Assembly: GCF_019800885.1 (NCBI RefSeq)
Contig: NZ_JAHVKE010000001.1
Span: 1-64,000 of the forward strand
Direction: 5' to 3'
Length of the DNA stretch: 64,000 bases
DNA from: Maritalea mobilis
Lineage (GTDB): Bacteria > Pseudomonadota > Alphaproteobacteria > Rhodobacterales > Rhodobacteraceae
A program made the translations under genes and the position numbers. Numbering within the stretch: position 1 is the stretch's first letter; each line of letters begins with the position of its first letter. This document shows, piece after piece, positions 1 through 9,968 of the stretch. The notes under the pieces were generated by a model that worked only from the letters and a program-made list of their open reading frames with translations, had not been told where the DNA came from and made no database searches.

Positions 1-42
1 CATACCTCGGATCACCAAAAATAGGTCCCTCCGAGGACTTGG

Positions 43-1719
<1,677 letters not shown>

Positions 1720-1742
1720 GTCAGGCATTCTTCCTGAGCCTT

Positions 1743-1964
1743 TCAATGGCATCGGTAAGCCCACGGCCTGCGGCGATGGTATCGGCGCGGATAGGCGGCG
1801 TGCGCCTCGGGATGAATGCGAAGCAAACGCTTTCCCGGGCCGATGCGGATGGCTTCCAAGGCGCCTGAAGCAATCGCCCGGCGAACGGTCTTCTCGCTGA
1901 CATTGTCTAGGCGCGCGATCTCACGCACCGTCAACAACGGTGGGGTCTTGTTCTGCTCGGTCAT
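1743..1964 (-). CDS. Excisionase-like helix-turn-helix protein
   Basis: A 73-residue basic protein with a MerR/excisionase-type DNA-binding motif: LLTVREIARLDNVSEKTVRR followed by a wing-like stretch and an arginine-rich tail (YPRRYHRRR). Such proteins sit beside integrases and steer excision versus integration, or repress the element. It lies just upstream of the recombinase on the same strand, so the two are probably co-transcribed. The ATG at 1964 is chosen because the HTH starts soon after it and CAGGAC lies upstream. Function is inferred from motif and position. Confidence 0.7.
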   Translation of the reverse strand: MTEQNKTPPLLTVREIARLDNVSEKTVRRAIASGALEAIRIGPGKRLLRIHPEAHAAYPRRYHRRRPWAYRCH

Positions 1965-2136
1965 GTTGGCCGTCCTGAGTTTTGCTGTCTTGAGCCAGCC
2001 ACTCCCGCGCCGCCGCCTCTCCCAGAAGGCGCGCCAATACACAGACAACAGTGTCGACCTCAGCAATTGAGCCGTGGTCGGTTGTGTCCCTGCTTTGTGT
2101 GGGTGCTATTGGCATGGCGAGACCATCGCAGGTCAC
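1921..2136 (-). CDS. Small acidic island protein, unknown function
   Basis: A 71-residue reading frame (an internal ATG at 2115 gives 64 residues) with a predicted amphipathic helix (VCVLARLLGEAAAREWLAQD) and a polar tail. Its 3' end overlaps the start of the excisionase-like gene by 44 bases in another frame. Short proteins of this general look occur upstream of excisionase genes in related islands, but I do not recognise a family. The large overlap lowers confidence that both are translated from these starts. Confidence 0.4.
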   Translation of the reverse strand: MTCDGLAMPIAPTQSRDTTDHGSIAEVDTVVCVLARLLGEAAAREWLAQDSKTQDGQHDRAEQDPTVVDGA

Positions 2137-2184
2137 CCAGAGGCCCGTCTAAGTGCATCAATATGGCATCGCGCAGTTTTTTAC

Positions 2185-2976
2185 TTACGCTGGGTAATCT
2201 CCATTATCGATCATGCGAAGGCGTGCAATTTCGATGTCGCTTACAATCGTGTCTCCGCTGATGGTATTTGAAGGATCCGTTGTGAGACGGACGACGTCGC
2301 GTATTAGGTCAACGAGACGCCCAGTGCGCAGGGTGTTGTTCAGACTTGGATCAGAGGTAAACGACAGAGGCCAACCAGCGTCGAGGGCGACATAACAACA
2401 CTGCACGACAACAGCGCGCCGTCTCTCATCCGCCTCCGTCCGGTAGTCGTCAGGTACAAGCACCGCTCGCGCCACCTTCAAAGAGACAGGGATGCGCGAA
2501 CCTGTCGGCCTGTCGCCCGAAAAACCCTCCGGCGCTTCAGCAATTTGGTGCTCACCCAGTCGATCGTGAGACGTGGGAACGAAATAGGGAAGCGACAAAG
2601 AGGCGAATGTCCGATTGATTGCGTCGATATCGTCGAGCAGTGGTTTGGTTCTCATGCGCTCGCCTTTGAGAGCGCGTTCCAGTCGCCTTTGAACACGGGA
2701 TCGGCTGATGCGCACGAAACTCACGTCGCTATTACAGTCAAGCGCGTTGCCGACGAGGAGGGACAGCTCCTTTGTGTGCTTCGCGGCCAGTCCATGCCTC
2801 TCCGACAACACCTTCTGTTCGTCATCTGTGAAAATGCCCTCTTCTCGATAATCAGCAATGCGAAAGGGCAGATCCGTTGGCTTGATCCGGTCAATGTTCA
2901 AATAGATCGAGTAGTCGTCCGGCGTCTCGTTCGACGACGCTCTCGTGCTCTTGGTCGGTCGTCTACGGTGACGCAT
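2185..2976 (-). CDS. Hypothetical island protein
   Basis: A 263-residue soluble protein with a basic N-terminus (MRHRRRPTKSTR) and no membrane segment. I recognise no domain. It contains a charged helical middle (RISRSRVQRRLERALKGER) and a C-terminal part rich in short hydrophobic stretches (VVVQCCYVALDAGW). It lies in the same orientation as the excisionase and recombinase genes with about 50-220 bases of less certain coding between them. It may be an element-specific replication, defence or regulatory protein, but nothing in the sequence decides between these. Confidence 0.6.
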   Translation of the reverse strand: MRHRRRPTKSTRASSNETPDDYSIYLNIDRIKPTDLPFRIADYREEGIFTDDEQKVLSERHGLAAKHTKELSLLVGNALDCNSDVSFVRISRSRVQRRLERALKGERMRTKPLLDDIDAINRTFASLSLPYFVPTSHDRLGEHQIAEAPEGFSGDRPTGSRIPVSLKVARAVLVPDDYRTEADERRRAVVVQCCYVALDAGWPLSFTSDPSLNNTLRTGRLVDLIRDVVRLTTDPSNTISGDTIVSDIEIARLRMIDNGDYPA

Positions 2977-3647
2977 GCCAAATCCCTGAAAGACGACGAA
3001 ATACTGAGCGCAAACACAGCATCGCCTGTCTTACACGCTGAAGTTCCCATTCAGGCCAACGAGCATCGCAAAACCTCCAGAACATGCCAATACATCCTGA
3101 GGGGATGAACGCCGATCGCAGCCCTCAATAACAAGCGCAACCAAGAGCCGGCGCTCTCAAAATATCAGCCATATAATCATAGGCGATGTCACATGTGTCC
3201 GTCGCCAAGTGATTTGGAACATGCGTGACCTGCCACTGAACTTTCATTCAGCCGTGACCGGAGCCTGATTTGTGTTGAAGCGACACCCATCTTCGGACCA
3301 GCGGCGGATAGAGTTTTCAAGCATTTGTCAGGGTGACGGACTGGCTGCGTCTCCTGATTTCGTTAGCAGGATCGGCGGCGTGTTCCCGATCGCGCTGTGT
3401 GGCCGTTCCTCTTGTAGTATCGACGCCAAGCCTAACCCGCATAGCGGAACACTGGATCGTCGAGCAGTGGACCGCGAAGTTGATCGTCGGTAACGAGGTT
3501 CGGCTGGTGTCGGAAAATCAGTCGGTTTACATCGAGCTAGGAGCCGTGCACCGTATGGAAAACTAACGGAAGGTGCCGACGCTTCTGATCGCTTGCAGAC
3601 GGTGGCCTATCTGGGTGACGATGATATTTTGCGGTATGAGGATGGGT
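2977..3647. other. Intergenic region with IS-end remnant
   Basis: These 671 bases hold no convincing gene. The first 250 are AT-richer than their surroundings and probably carry the promoter for the leftward hypothetical gene. From 3226 an IS-end-like sequence begins that is repeated at 8555. The open frames across 3272-3566 look like decayed insertion-sequence DNA: they have no start context and no recognisable protein family. Confidence 0.55.
3226..3281 (+). repeat. IS-end-like direct repeat, copy A
   Basis: Starts TGACCTGCCACTGAACTTTC and runs about 56 bases. It matches the copy at 8555-8610 in the same orientation, identical over the first 22 bases and about 80% identical over the whole. 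The two copies bracket the glycosyltransferase and sulfotransferase genes. Copy B lies next to a transposase remnant, so both are probably ends of related insertion sequences. Confidence 0.65.
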
Positions 3648-4307
3648 ATGGCAGGGGGTGAAAGCGACCGGCTCAGACTGTTCCAGTTCTGGAATACGGA
3701 GCAGGCACCGGACGAAGTCGAAGCTCTCATGCGGACATGGTCCGAGGATCCGGCTTTCCACTATCAGCGATTCAACGCCGAGACCGCCGATGCGTTCATA
3801 GAAGCGCATTTTGACCGGCAAACGCTCGATGCGTATCGAAAATGCGGTGTGCCCGCCATGCAAGCCGATTTCTTCCGCTATTGCGCCTTGTATGTCCACG
3901 GAGGCGTCTACGTCGATGCGGGAACCGAGCAAGTCGGTCCACTGGCGGCTTACCTTAGGCAATTCGCATCGGCAGTCCTGATGCAGCGCGTCCCGCGAAA
4001 CATCTTACCAAACGGCTTCATGTTCTTCAGGTGCCCTGGAGCGCCTTTGCTGGAGCGGGTACTGTCTATCGCGACCGGCAATGTCGAGAAGAGGATCTCC
4101 AACAATGTTTGGATAGTAACTGGGCCGGCCATCCAGACCAGACTGCATTTTTCCGGGCAGCACGAAGACCTGTTCGCCGAAGTGGACGTCGTTCCGATGT
4201 CGGAAGTTCTGAAATATGTGAGGTTCCATCAGCGGTTATCGCACAAGACCGCTGAAACCGACTGGAGGCATCACATGGAGACCGGCAAGTCCATATTTGT
4301 CGATTGA
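3648..4307 (+). CDS. GT32-like glycosyltransferase (DXD sugar-binding family)
   Basis: A cytosolic, roughly 219-residue sugar transferase of the capsular/Och1 type. It begins with the family's FQFW core (LRLFQFWNTEQAP) and has the signature MQADFFRYCALYVHGGVYVD that binds the nucleotide sugar. In most relatives the last part reads VYxDxD; here it is VDAG, so the second aspartate is missing, which may change metal use or mean loss of activity. The start at 3648 is chosen because GAGG lies six bases upstream and the domain begins directly after; upstream ATGs add a stretch without similarity. It is convergent with the sulfotransferase gene and belongs to the island's surface-glycan cargo. The acceptor is unknown. 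Confidence 0.75.
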   Translation: MAGGESDRLRLFQFWNTEQAPDEVEALMRTWSEDPAFHYQRFNAETADAFIEAHFDRQTLDAYRKCGVPAMQADFFRYCALYVHGGVYVDAGTEQVGPLAAYLRQFASAVLMQRVPRNILPNGFMFFRCPGAPLLERVLSIATGNVEKRISNNVWIVTGPAIQTRLHFSGQHEDLFAEVDVVPMSEVLKYVRFHQRLSHKTAETDWRHHMETGKSIFVD

Positions 4308-4515
4308 CATAGAACGCTCTGGCCTCGGCCAAAATTTTTCCCAGGGATCCGGACCACCGTCACCGCGCGCGCTGATCGTAGTCGCCCAATATTCGCTGAG
4401 CGGCAGCACTTGGCTCCTTCCCGGCGTTGCGGAACGCCATGGCCAGCGACGCCGATCCACAGCGTGGATTCCCAAGTATCAGAAGGTCGCAATCTAGGTA
4501 GGTTTCGCCCATGGG

Positions 4516-5232
4516 TCAGGTCATTCGGTCAAAAAGCTGAAGATCATTCGCGTTGTTTTCCCGCAAAAGCTCGACGAGGTCCGGCGAAAGCGTGTCGCCT
4601 GACCCGGCGGAGGATGTGTTGGCGCGGACGTCGGTCTGGCCGAAGTCTTCGCCGTGTTCAAAATAGAGGTCGGCAAGCCGGTCCATCGCGCCACTGAGGT
4701 CGTTCACAAGCCCGACCACACTCAGTGCCTCCAGCGATTTTCGCGCGCGGGCCAATTCTGGTTCCGGACCCGGCGTAAGTGAGGCAAGTCGCGCCGTCTG
4801 GAAATCGCGGCATTGACGGTCTCCGGGACGCGCCAGTCGCGCTCGCACGTACCCCTCGAAGTCATGCTCCTTGGCAAGCCTTGCGCCCCACGTGTCCGCC
4901 TCTTGCTTTCGCTCGAACCGGTAGGCCGACTTGATCCGCTCGATCGGATCGCGCAATAGCATAAAGGAGATCACCCGGATGCCGTCCATCTGTGGAATGG
5001 GTCCTACCATCGTGTGCGAGGAGTAGGCCACAGCCTCAGGCGTTTCCCTGATCCATTCCTCGACCATGCCGGTATTGTTACCGCCGTTCATCGGAAATTC
5101 GCGTGTGACCCAACGGCCCGGAAAGTTTTCCTTCAGGATCGCGTCAACCGATGTGCCTGCATTCTTGAACAGGTGGTAGTGGAGGATGATGGTTCGCTCT
5201 TCTTTCATCCCGGCCTCAGTTGTATTGACCAT
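4516..5232 (-). CDS. Sulfotransferase family protein
   Basis: A 238-residue PAPS-dependent sulfotransferase of the Sulfotransfer_2-like group. The 5'-phosphosulfate loop reads HYHLFKNAGTSVD near the N-terminus and the 3'-phosphate-binding motif is LLRDPIERIKSAYRF in the middle. No signal peptide or membrane anchor is visible, so it probably acts in the cytosol on a glycan or glycolipid precursor. The ATG at 5232 overlaps the stop codon of the upstream glycosyltransferase (TGATG), so the two are translationally coupled. That makes sulfation of a glycan built by that enzyme the natural inference. Confidence 0.85.
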   Translation of the reverse strand: MVNTTEAGMKEERTIILHYHLFKNAGTSVDAILKENFPGRWVTREFPMNGGNNTGMVEEWIRETPEAVAYSSHTMVGPIPQMDGIRVISFMLLRDPIERIKSAYRFERKQEADTWGARLAKEHDFEGYVRARLARPGDRQCRDFQTARLASLTPGPEPELARARKSLEALSVVGLVNDLSGAMDRLADLYFEHGEDFGQTDVRANTSSAGSGDTLSPDLVELLRENNANDLQLFDRMT

Positions 5233-8200
5233 CAGACCGATCCGAACAAATCCACCGCTTCGAACGCTGCCCTCATCTTTTCCCGTCCTGCTTCGAACGA
5301 GAAACGGGAGCCTGCGTAAGCTCGGGCAGCCGAAGACATTGCGGACCACATCTCATCATCCTTCATCAAAGATGTGATGGCGTCCGCCCAATCACGAGGT
5401 TCCTCAACGATGATACAATCATGTCCTGACCGCAAACCGATCCCCTCGGCGGCGATAGGTGTCAGTACAGTAGGAATTCCGTGTGCGACAGCACTTAGGA
5501 CCTTGCCCTTGATCCCGGCGCCGGACAGCAGCGGAGCTACAAAGACACGGTGACGGTTAAAGGCGTCCGCGACATTCTCAATATATCCGACGGGATTAAC
5601 TGCGTCGGATTCCAGCATCTTGATTTCATCGTTCATTCCCGATCCATAGATCGACAAATGCGCGCCGCTTCCTTCTAAGAGTGGCATGACAGACTTGCAA
5701 AACCAATGCACACCTTCCGCGTTCGGGTGATGCCGGAAGCTACCTAGGAAGGAGAGTCCCTTGCGCCCCTCAGCTGATGGGATCTTTTTCGGTATGTCGA
5801 CCACCCAAGGGCAGGACATAACTCGGACTTGCCCGTCTGTGTGAGACGATATCACGGCATGTTCGACTTCGTTGTAGCTCAACACCACGTCAGCCGCCTT
5901 CATCATCTCGAGTTCCTGGTTCCGGACACTGCTGACCAAAGCCAATCGTGTTCCGTCGTCCTCGCTGAGCGCGGCCCTGAGTTCTCGCAGGAAGTGGAGA
6001 TCTGCGTTATTAAACAAAACTTTGGCGTTTGGCGCGAATTCCCGGATCAATCGTAGCGTATCCTGAGCCACGTAATAGCGCGTGATGTACACCGCATCGA
6101 ACTCGGCCGCACGTTCCCGAAGGAAATCAACCAGAGACCTGTAGAATGGCGCGGTTATCACTTCGACACCGCTGTTTTGCAGTTCCTCGGTATAGCTGCC
6201 GAGATGAGCAAGGTTTTGCGGCAGGAAAGTCACCTTGTAGCCAAGCGATTGGACTAGTTCGATCTCGCGCCGTGCAGCGTATGATCCCGCATCGCGATCC
6301 TCCCGCGGGGTGGCGTAGTCGATGAAAAGCACGCGGCCAACTATCCCACGATCCTTTTCGAGATCGGGCTTTTCGCCCGCTTTGCCAAAGCCGGAGTATT
6401 CACGCACCCAGCGGCGTTTGAACTTAGGTCGGTTGACCTCCTGGAACCGCTTGAACCCGCTTGAAGTGTCTGTGCCGCTGGTCATCCCTTCGAAATGGTA
6501 GACGATCGAAGACGGCACGAACCACGTTTTGTAGCCCGCTTCGCGCACCTTGAAGGCGAAATCCGTATCCTCAAAATACATCGGTTCAAGATAGGATGAC
6601 AGACCACCCACCTCGTCCCAAATCTTACGGGTGGTCATCATCGCGGCGCCGGAAAGATAATCTGCCTGCCTTGCATAAGAAAATCTTGGATCCCATGGAT
6701 TGGCCCTGTTGCCGTAATTCCAAGGATTCCCGTTGCCCCAGACGATGCCACCAGCGTCCTGCAGTTTCCCATCCGGGTAGAGTAGTTTCGACCCGGCCAG
6801 CCCAACGTTGTCCAGTTTGTTGAACGCGTCGAGCAGCGCATCGAGCCAACCTCCAGTTGGCTCGGTGTCGTTGTTAAGGAGCACGACATACTCACCCCGT
6901 GCCTGCGCCACGCCGGCATTGCAGGCCCGAATAAAGCGTTGCGGCTCTTCGTTGCGGACAACGCGAATACCGGACACTATTTCTTCGATTTTCGAGGTCT
7001 CATCGCTTGAGGCATCGTCCACCACGATAACCTCGAAACTGGCCTTGTTGTGCGCAACAAGCAATGCACACAGCCCATAGTAGGTCACCTCAACCTTGTT
7101 GTGCGCCGGAATGATGATGCTGACCTTTGGGGACTTAACTTCGGGAAAGGCGATCTTGTGCAACTTGACGGTTTCGTACGTGCAATCCAGCGTCTGGATT
7201 GCCGATGCCAAAGAAGCTGCATCAAGACACGGCAAGGGGTTTTCAAAATGCGCTCGAAGGCTTTGATACCGATGGTTTGACCGAACAGTCATATCTGTCG
7301 GATACGGAGCACGTGATTCCCGTGCCATAACGTCGGCCGGCGTCAAAATCCGCGGCGCCAGCACCGGTATCGACAAGAATTCCTGGCTGCCGGACAGATC
7401 GCGCACCGAAATCGTTATAATCTCCCCTCTCAAGTACTTTGCAGGGATTAATACCGACGTATTCTCAACGCCGATACTTATCTGCTCTATCGGTTGCCCA
7501 TCGATGAAAAGGACGAACCTATCCGCTTTTTGAGCCTTGACCACGATGGCGTGCCCCCAGTCCTCGACAAGCGACACGCTGTTGAACTCGGGGCTAAACA
7601 GGGGAACCTCATCGCGATCCAACACGATCGTGACCGGCCATTCATCCTCGGAGCGAAACACAGGGACGCGAGCTCGATACCAAGGCCCGGACACATGATC
7701 GCCGCCCTTTATTTGATGCGGCAATAGCTTCAACCAACCAGCTTCGGCGTGCACCATTTCGGCGTCAGCAACGAAGAAATAAGGGACATCCTCCACGCCA
7801 TCATCGATAAGCCGCACGTATTGGATCGACAATTCGACCGACACTTCGTCTCCCGTGAGCGGACAGGGTACGCTCACCTGCTGATAACCCGCAGCAGTCC
7901 GCCCGCCCGGTTTGTTCAGATCAAACGGGATGGTGAACGTCGCCTTCTCGTCCAGAGTACCGGTCGAAAATTTGATGACCAACTCGCCTTCACCCCGGTG
8001 GCAGGCGAGCATGGCGCGAAACACCCAGCCCTCCTTACGCCCCTGTACCGAAAAGGTTTGACGGACGGCAATAAGGCGAGGTTGGTCATGTTCGACAACC
8101 CTGACTTGAAGCGTGGTCCCGCCTTCTAGGGCGAAATCCTCGTATTCATTAACAACCACGGACGAGGTGGCGCCCAAGCGATATCCCTCGAGCGAAATTT

Positions 8201-8297
8201 CATCAAACTCCAGAACTTCAGGATTGAAATCAAAACGATGGAACGGAACATCGCTAGTCTCTTCAACAAGAGCGACCTGGCGATCACCTGCCTTCAC
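5232..8297 (-). CDS. Multidomain glycosyltransferase (beta-rich N-domain, GT2, GT4-like)
   Basis: A 1021-residue protein of three parts. Residues 1 to about 345 form a beta-rich region of unknown function. About 390-640 is a GT2 domain: VSIIIPAHNK, IVVDDASSDET, LLNNDTEP as the metal-binding motif, and EDTDFAFKVREAGY near its end. About 670-1021 is a GT4-like domain with VLFIDYATP at the front and the typical GAGIKGKVLSAVAHGIPTV near the end. Such two-transferase proteins build polysaccharide or glycoprotein chains. The start is GTG at 8297 with only a weak ribosome site; it overlaps the stop of a 29-codon upstream frame (GTGA). Alternatively that frame is a frameshifted true N-terminus. It is the largest cargo gene of the island. 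Confidence 0.88.
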   Translation of the reverse strand: MKAGDRQVALVEETSDVPFHRFDFNPEVLEFDEISLEGYRLGATSSVVVNEYEDFALEGGTTLQVRVVEHDQPRLIAVRQTFSVQGRKEGWVFRAMLACHRGEGELVIKFSTGTLDEKATFTIPFDLNKPGGRTAAGYQQVSVPCPLTGDEVSVELSIQYVRLIDDGVEDVPYFFVADAEMVHAEAGWLKLLPHQIKGGDHVSGPWYRARVPVFRSEDEWPVTIVLDRDEVPLFSPEFNSVSLVEDWGHAIVVKAQKADRFVLFIDGQPIEQISIGVENTSVLIPAKYLRGEIITISVRDLSGSQEFLSIPVLAPRILTPADVMARESRAPYPTDMTVRSNHRYQSLRAHFENPLPCLDAASLASAIQTLDCTYETVKLHKIAFPEVKSPKVSIIIPAHNKVEVTYYGLCALLVAHNKASFEVIVVDDASSDETSKIEEIVSGIRVVRNEEPQRFIRACNAGVAQARGEYVVLLNNDTEPTGGWLDALLDAFNKLDNVGLAGSKLLYPDGKLQDAGGIVWGNGNPWNYGNRANPWDPRFSYARQADYLSGAAMMTTRKIWDEVGGLSSYLEPMYFEDTDFAFKVREAGYKTWFVPSSIVYHFEGMTSGTDTSSGFKRFQEVNRPKFKRRWVREYSGFGKAGEKPDLEKDRGIVGRVLFIDYATPREDRDAGSYAARREIELVQSLGYKVTFLPQNLAHLGSYTEELQNSGVEVITAPFYRSLVDFLRERAAEFDAVYITRYYVAQDTLRLIREFAPNAKVLFNNADLHFLRELRAALSEDDGTRLALVSSVRNQELEMMKAADVVLSYNEVEHAVISSHTDGQVRVMSCPWVVDIPKKIPSAEGRKGLSFLGSFRHHPNAEGVHWFCKSVMPLLEGSGAHLSIYGSGMNDEIKMLESDAVNPVGYIENVADAFNRHRVFVAPLLSGAGIKGKVLSAVAHGIPTVLTPIAAEGIGLRSGHDCIIVEEPRDWADAITSLMKDDEMWSAMSSAARAYAGSRFSFEAGREKMRAAFEAVDLFGSV

Positions 8298-8383
8298 ACT
8301 TCTCGGCGCGCCTTCACCCTGTCCAAGACGGAAAAAAGGCTCCCTTCTGCAAAGTAGGCCTCGTAAGAGCTATCGCTTGGCAT
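8294..8383 (-). CDS. Possible coupled leader peptide or frameshifted N-terminus
   Basis: An ATG-started frame of 29 codons ending in TGA that overlaps the GTG start of the large glycosyltransferase in the GTGA pattern. The peptide (ending SVLDRVKARREV) looks like the start of a glycan-modifying protein rather than random sequence. Either it is a leader that couples translation, or one base was lost or gained and the two frames were once one protein. No other start with a good ribosome site precedes the large gene. Confidence 0.3.
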   Translation of the reverse strand: MPSDSSYEAYFAEGSLFSVLDRVKARREV

Positions 8384-8554
8384 CTTTCTTGCTCACTAGT
8401 TAAACAGCGTAAATCCATGTGGTGGTAGCCGCAAATTTCCTACTGTTCCAGCGGATTTACATTTTCTTTGCATCGCCTGGGCTTTTTCGCGCAAAGGCCG
8501 GGTGAAGGATTCATCTTGCGAATCCAGCGTGCTCGCTGGCCTGCATGAGCAGAC

Positions 8555-8610
8555 TGACCTGCCACTGAACTTTCATCCAGCCGCGAGTGGAGCCCAGTTC
8601 GTGTTTGCGC
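8555..8610 (+). repeat. IS-end-like direct repeat, copy B
   Basis: Begins TGACCTGCCACTGAACTTTC, matching copy A at 3226-3281 in the same orientation. It is directly followed by a decayed transposase reading frame on the opposite strand, which supports its identity as an insertion-sequence end. Confidence 0.65.
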
Positions 8611-8880
8611 CGGTTCGCGTTTGGCATGCCGCGCGTTTCCCGGGTCAAGAACGTCTTTCCAGCTATCGGCACCGTGAACGTTGCCGGTGCGGAGGGCGCA
8701 ACGTTCCAGCATCCGGAACTGGTTGAGCAGGAAGCGCGGATGGTAGCAGGCGCAGCCGAAATGACCATTACAGCCCTTTCCCTTTTGCTCCCCGTGGGTG
8801 GACGGGCAGTATGGCTGTAGAAGTCAGACAGATGCCTGCGGATGCTGCTCAGATCGGCAAATCGGTCGATCGACCGCAGG
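8611..8880 (-). mobile_element. Decayed IS1380-type transposase fragment
   Basis: One open minus-strand frame reads, in order, THGEQKGKGCNGHFGCACYH, LLNQF, LERCALRTGNVH and a following W-x-x-VLDP. This is the order seen in the N-terminal third of IS1380-family (DDE group 1) transposases, where a D-containing motif, HG.Q...N.H and CYHPLFVFNQFG are followed by RPGN. The fragment lacks a start, the rest of the catalytic domain and the C-terminus, so it is inactive. Identification is from remembered family patterns. Confidence 0.6.
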
Positions 8881-9092
8881 AGATGATCTTGAGGAACGTG
8901 GTCCTCTAGTAGAACTTGTAGAACAAAGCCGCTTGCGCTTCCTGCCTTGATCCCGTCATCGCCGATCCCTCCCTACAGGACGAATTGAATCAGCGACTTA
9001 CCCATTGATCAAGGAAGAGCTTTTCAACGCAATAAGCCCATCTAGACGGATGCTGCGCGGGACACCACGGTCTGAGAGGGGCTCGCCCCGGT

Positions 9093-9115
9093 CATCTGAC
9101 AAGAAACGTCAGATG
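9093..9115. other. Perfect 8-bp hairpin near the island end
   Basis: CATCTGAC and GTCAGATG are separated by seven bases. A GC-rich hairpin (GGGGCTCGCCCC) precedes it by a few bases. There is no T-run and no gene close enough to need a terminator, so it may be a recombination or transcription signal of the element. Confidence 0.4.
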
Positions 9116-9244
9116 GCTGCTACGCATGTCGATCCGGACGGCGCAGCCTTTCCCGTTCGATATGATATTGAACGCGAAGGGCCTGACGCAAAACCGGTCG
9201 AGGCAACTACAATTTGGTTTTGGTTCGGCAAAGGCCAAAGCGAG

Positions 9245-9256
9245 CCCCCGCAACCA
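9245..9256 (+). repeat. Candidate attR core
   Basis: CCCCCGCAACCA repeats the last 12 bases of tRNA-fMet (108-119) in direct orientation. It lies beyond all IS and cargo sequence and just before what looks like ordinary chromosome. Confidence 0.4.
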
Positions 9257-9411
9257 AATCCATAAACCATCACAACGACTTAACGGTGCGCTCGATCACT
9301 CAAGGTCGTGACCCTGAACCCGTGTCTGTAACGCGCGCACGCCCGCCGCCCGTTTTTCCCCTCAATCGTTTTTTTTCCTACGCGTCATCTGCAGAATGAG
9401 GCGATGAGTTG

Positions 9412-9870
9412 TCAGGTTCCTTCGGCATGGAACGCCTGCCAAAGGACCGACAGGTAGGTCACGGAATGGCCTGTGGCATCCTCCAGATCGGTCGCCGCCT
9501 GCTTGGAGACCGACAGCATCCCATTTCCGTCACGCACCACCCATTCTTTGTCGACGAGGATGTTGATTTTTCGTCGAACGGTCTCGCGCGGGATACCGGA
9601 ATACTCCGCGATCGATTGCAGGTTGATCATCAAGGGGCCGCCCTCAGCCTCGTCTCGGGTGAGTTGCCGGTAGGTGAAGATCTCGGGATGCCATTCGTCA
9701 GGGCGGGTTCGTTCCGCGATGACGGCCAGAACAAGCATCAGGTCCAGGTCACCGTCGAAGCAAGTTCTGAGGTTGATGAGGAGGGTTGTGAAGGCTGACA
9801 GATGGGCCGGCCACACAGTGCCGAACCGTGCCTTGATGGCCTCTGCTGCGTCCGATTTTCTGTGCGGCAT
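9412..9870 (-). CDS. Winged-helix transcriptional regulator
   Basis: A 152-residue cytosolic DNA-binding protein. An N-terminal helical part (residues about 15-50) is followed by an HTH whose recognition segment reads SIAEYSGIPRETVRRKINIL and a wing (KEWVVRDGNGMLSVS). The ATG at 9870 is preferred over 9933 and 10044 because GGGGA lies five bases upstream and residues before it look non-coding. It is divergent from the porin/hydrolase pair with 98 bases between, so it most likely controls that operon. The ligand is unknown. Confidence 0.75.
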   Translation of the reverse strand: MPHRKSDAAEAIKARFGTVWPAHLSAFTTLLINLRTCFDGDLDLMLVLAVIAERTRPDEWHPEIFTYRQLTRDEAEGGPLMINLQSIAEYSGIPRETVRRKINILVDKEWVVRDGNGMLSVSKQAATDLEDATGHSVTYLSVLWQAFHAEGT

Positions 9871-9968
9871 GCCGGTCCCCGTTCCTGCCGCCCAAAATGG
9901 GCGATGTGTCCATTGAGTGCTTTTGCCAAGCATATAGTGTCTTGTGAAACGAAATCTCGGGGTGTGGC

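Larger units (their letters stand above)
8398..9411. other. Right end of the island, non-coding apart from IS remnant
   Basis: About 1 kb without an intact gene. It holds the promoter region of the glycosyltransferase operon, an IS-end repeat (8555), a decayed transposase fragment (to 8880), a hairpin at 9093-9115 and the candidate attR at 9245-9256. From about 9260 the sequence is presumably the original chromosome downstream of the tRNA. Short frames across 9005-9399 lack family features. Confidence 0.55.

Noticed and set aside
1743-2136. Toxin-antitoxin pair at the left of the island
   Set aside because: The HTH resembles an excisionase and lies against the recombinase; the second frame shows no toxin motif and overlaps by 44 bases.
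3272-3566. Plus-strand frames after the first IS-end repeat
   Set aside because: They overlap each other, lack a ribosome site and match no transposase motif well enough to annotate as a gene.
3226-8880. Intact composite transposon around the glycosyltransferases
   Set aside because: Only one side has a transposase remnant, it is decayed, and the repeats are short and about 80% identical, so a functional composite element is not supported.
9005-9399. Small plus-strand frames near the candidate attR
   Set aside because: No start context, no family similarity, and they run across the presumed att site in three frames.
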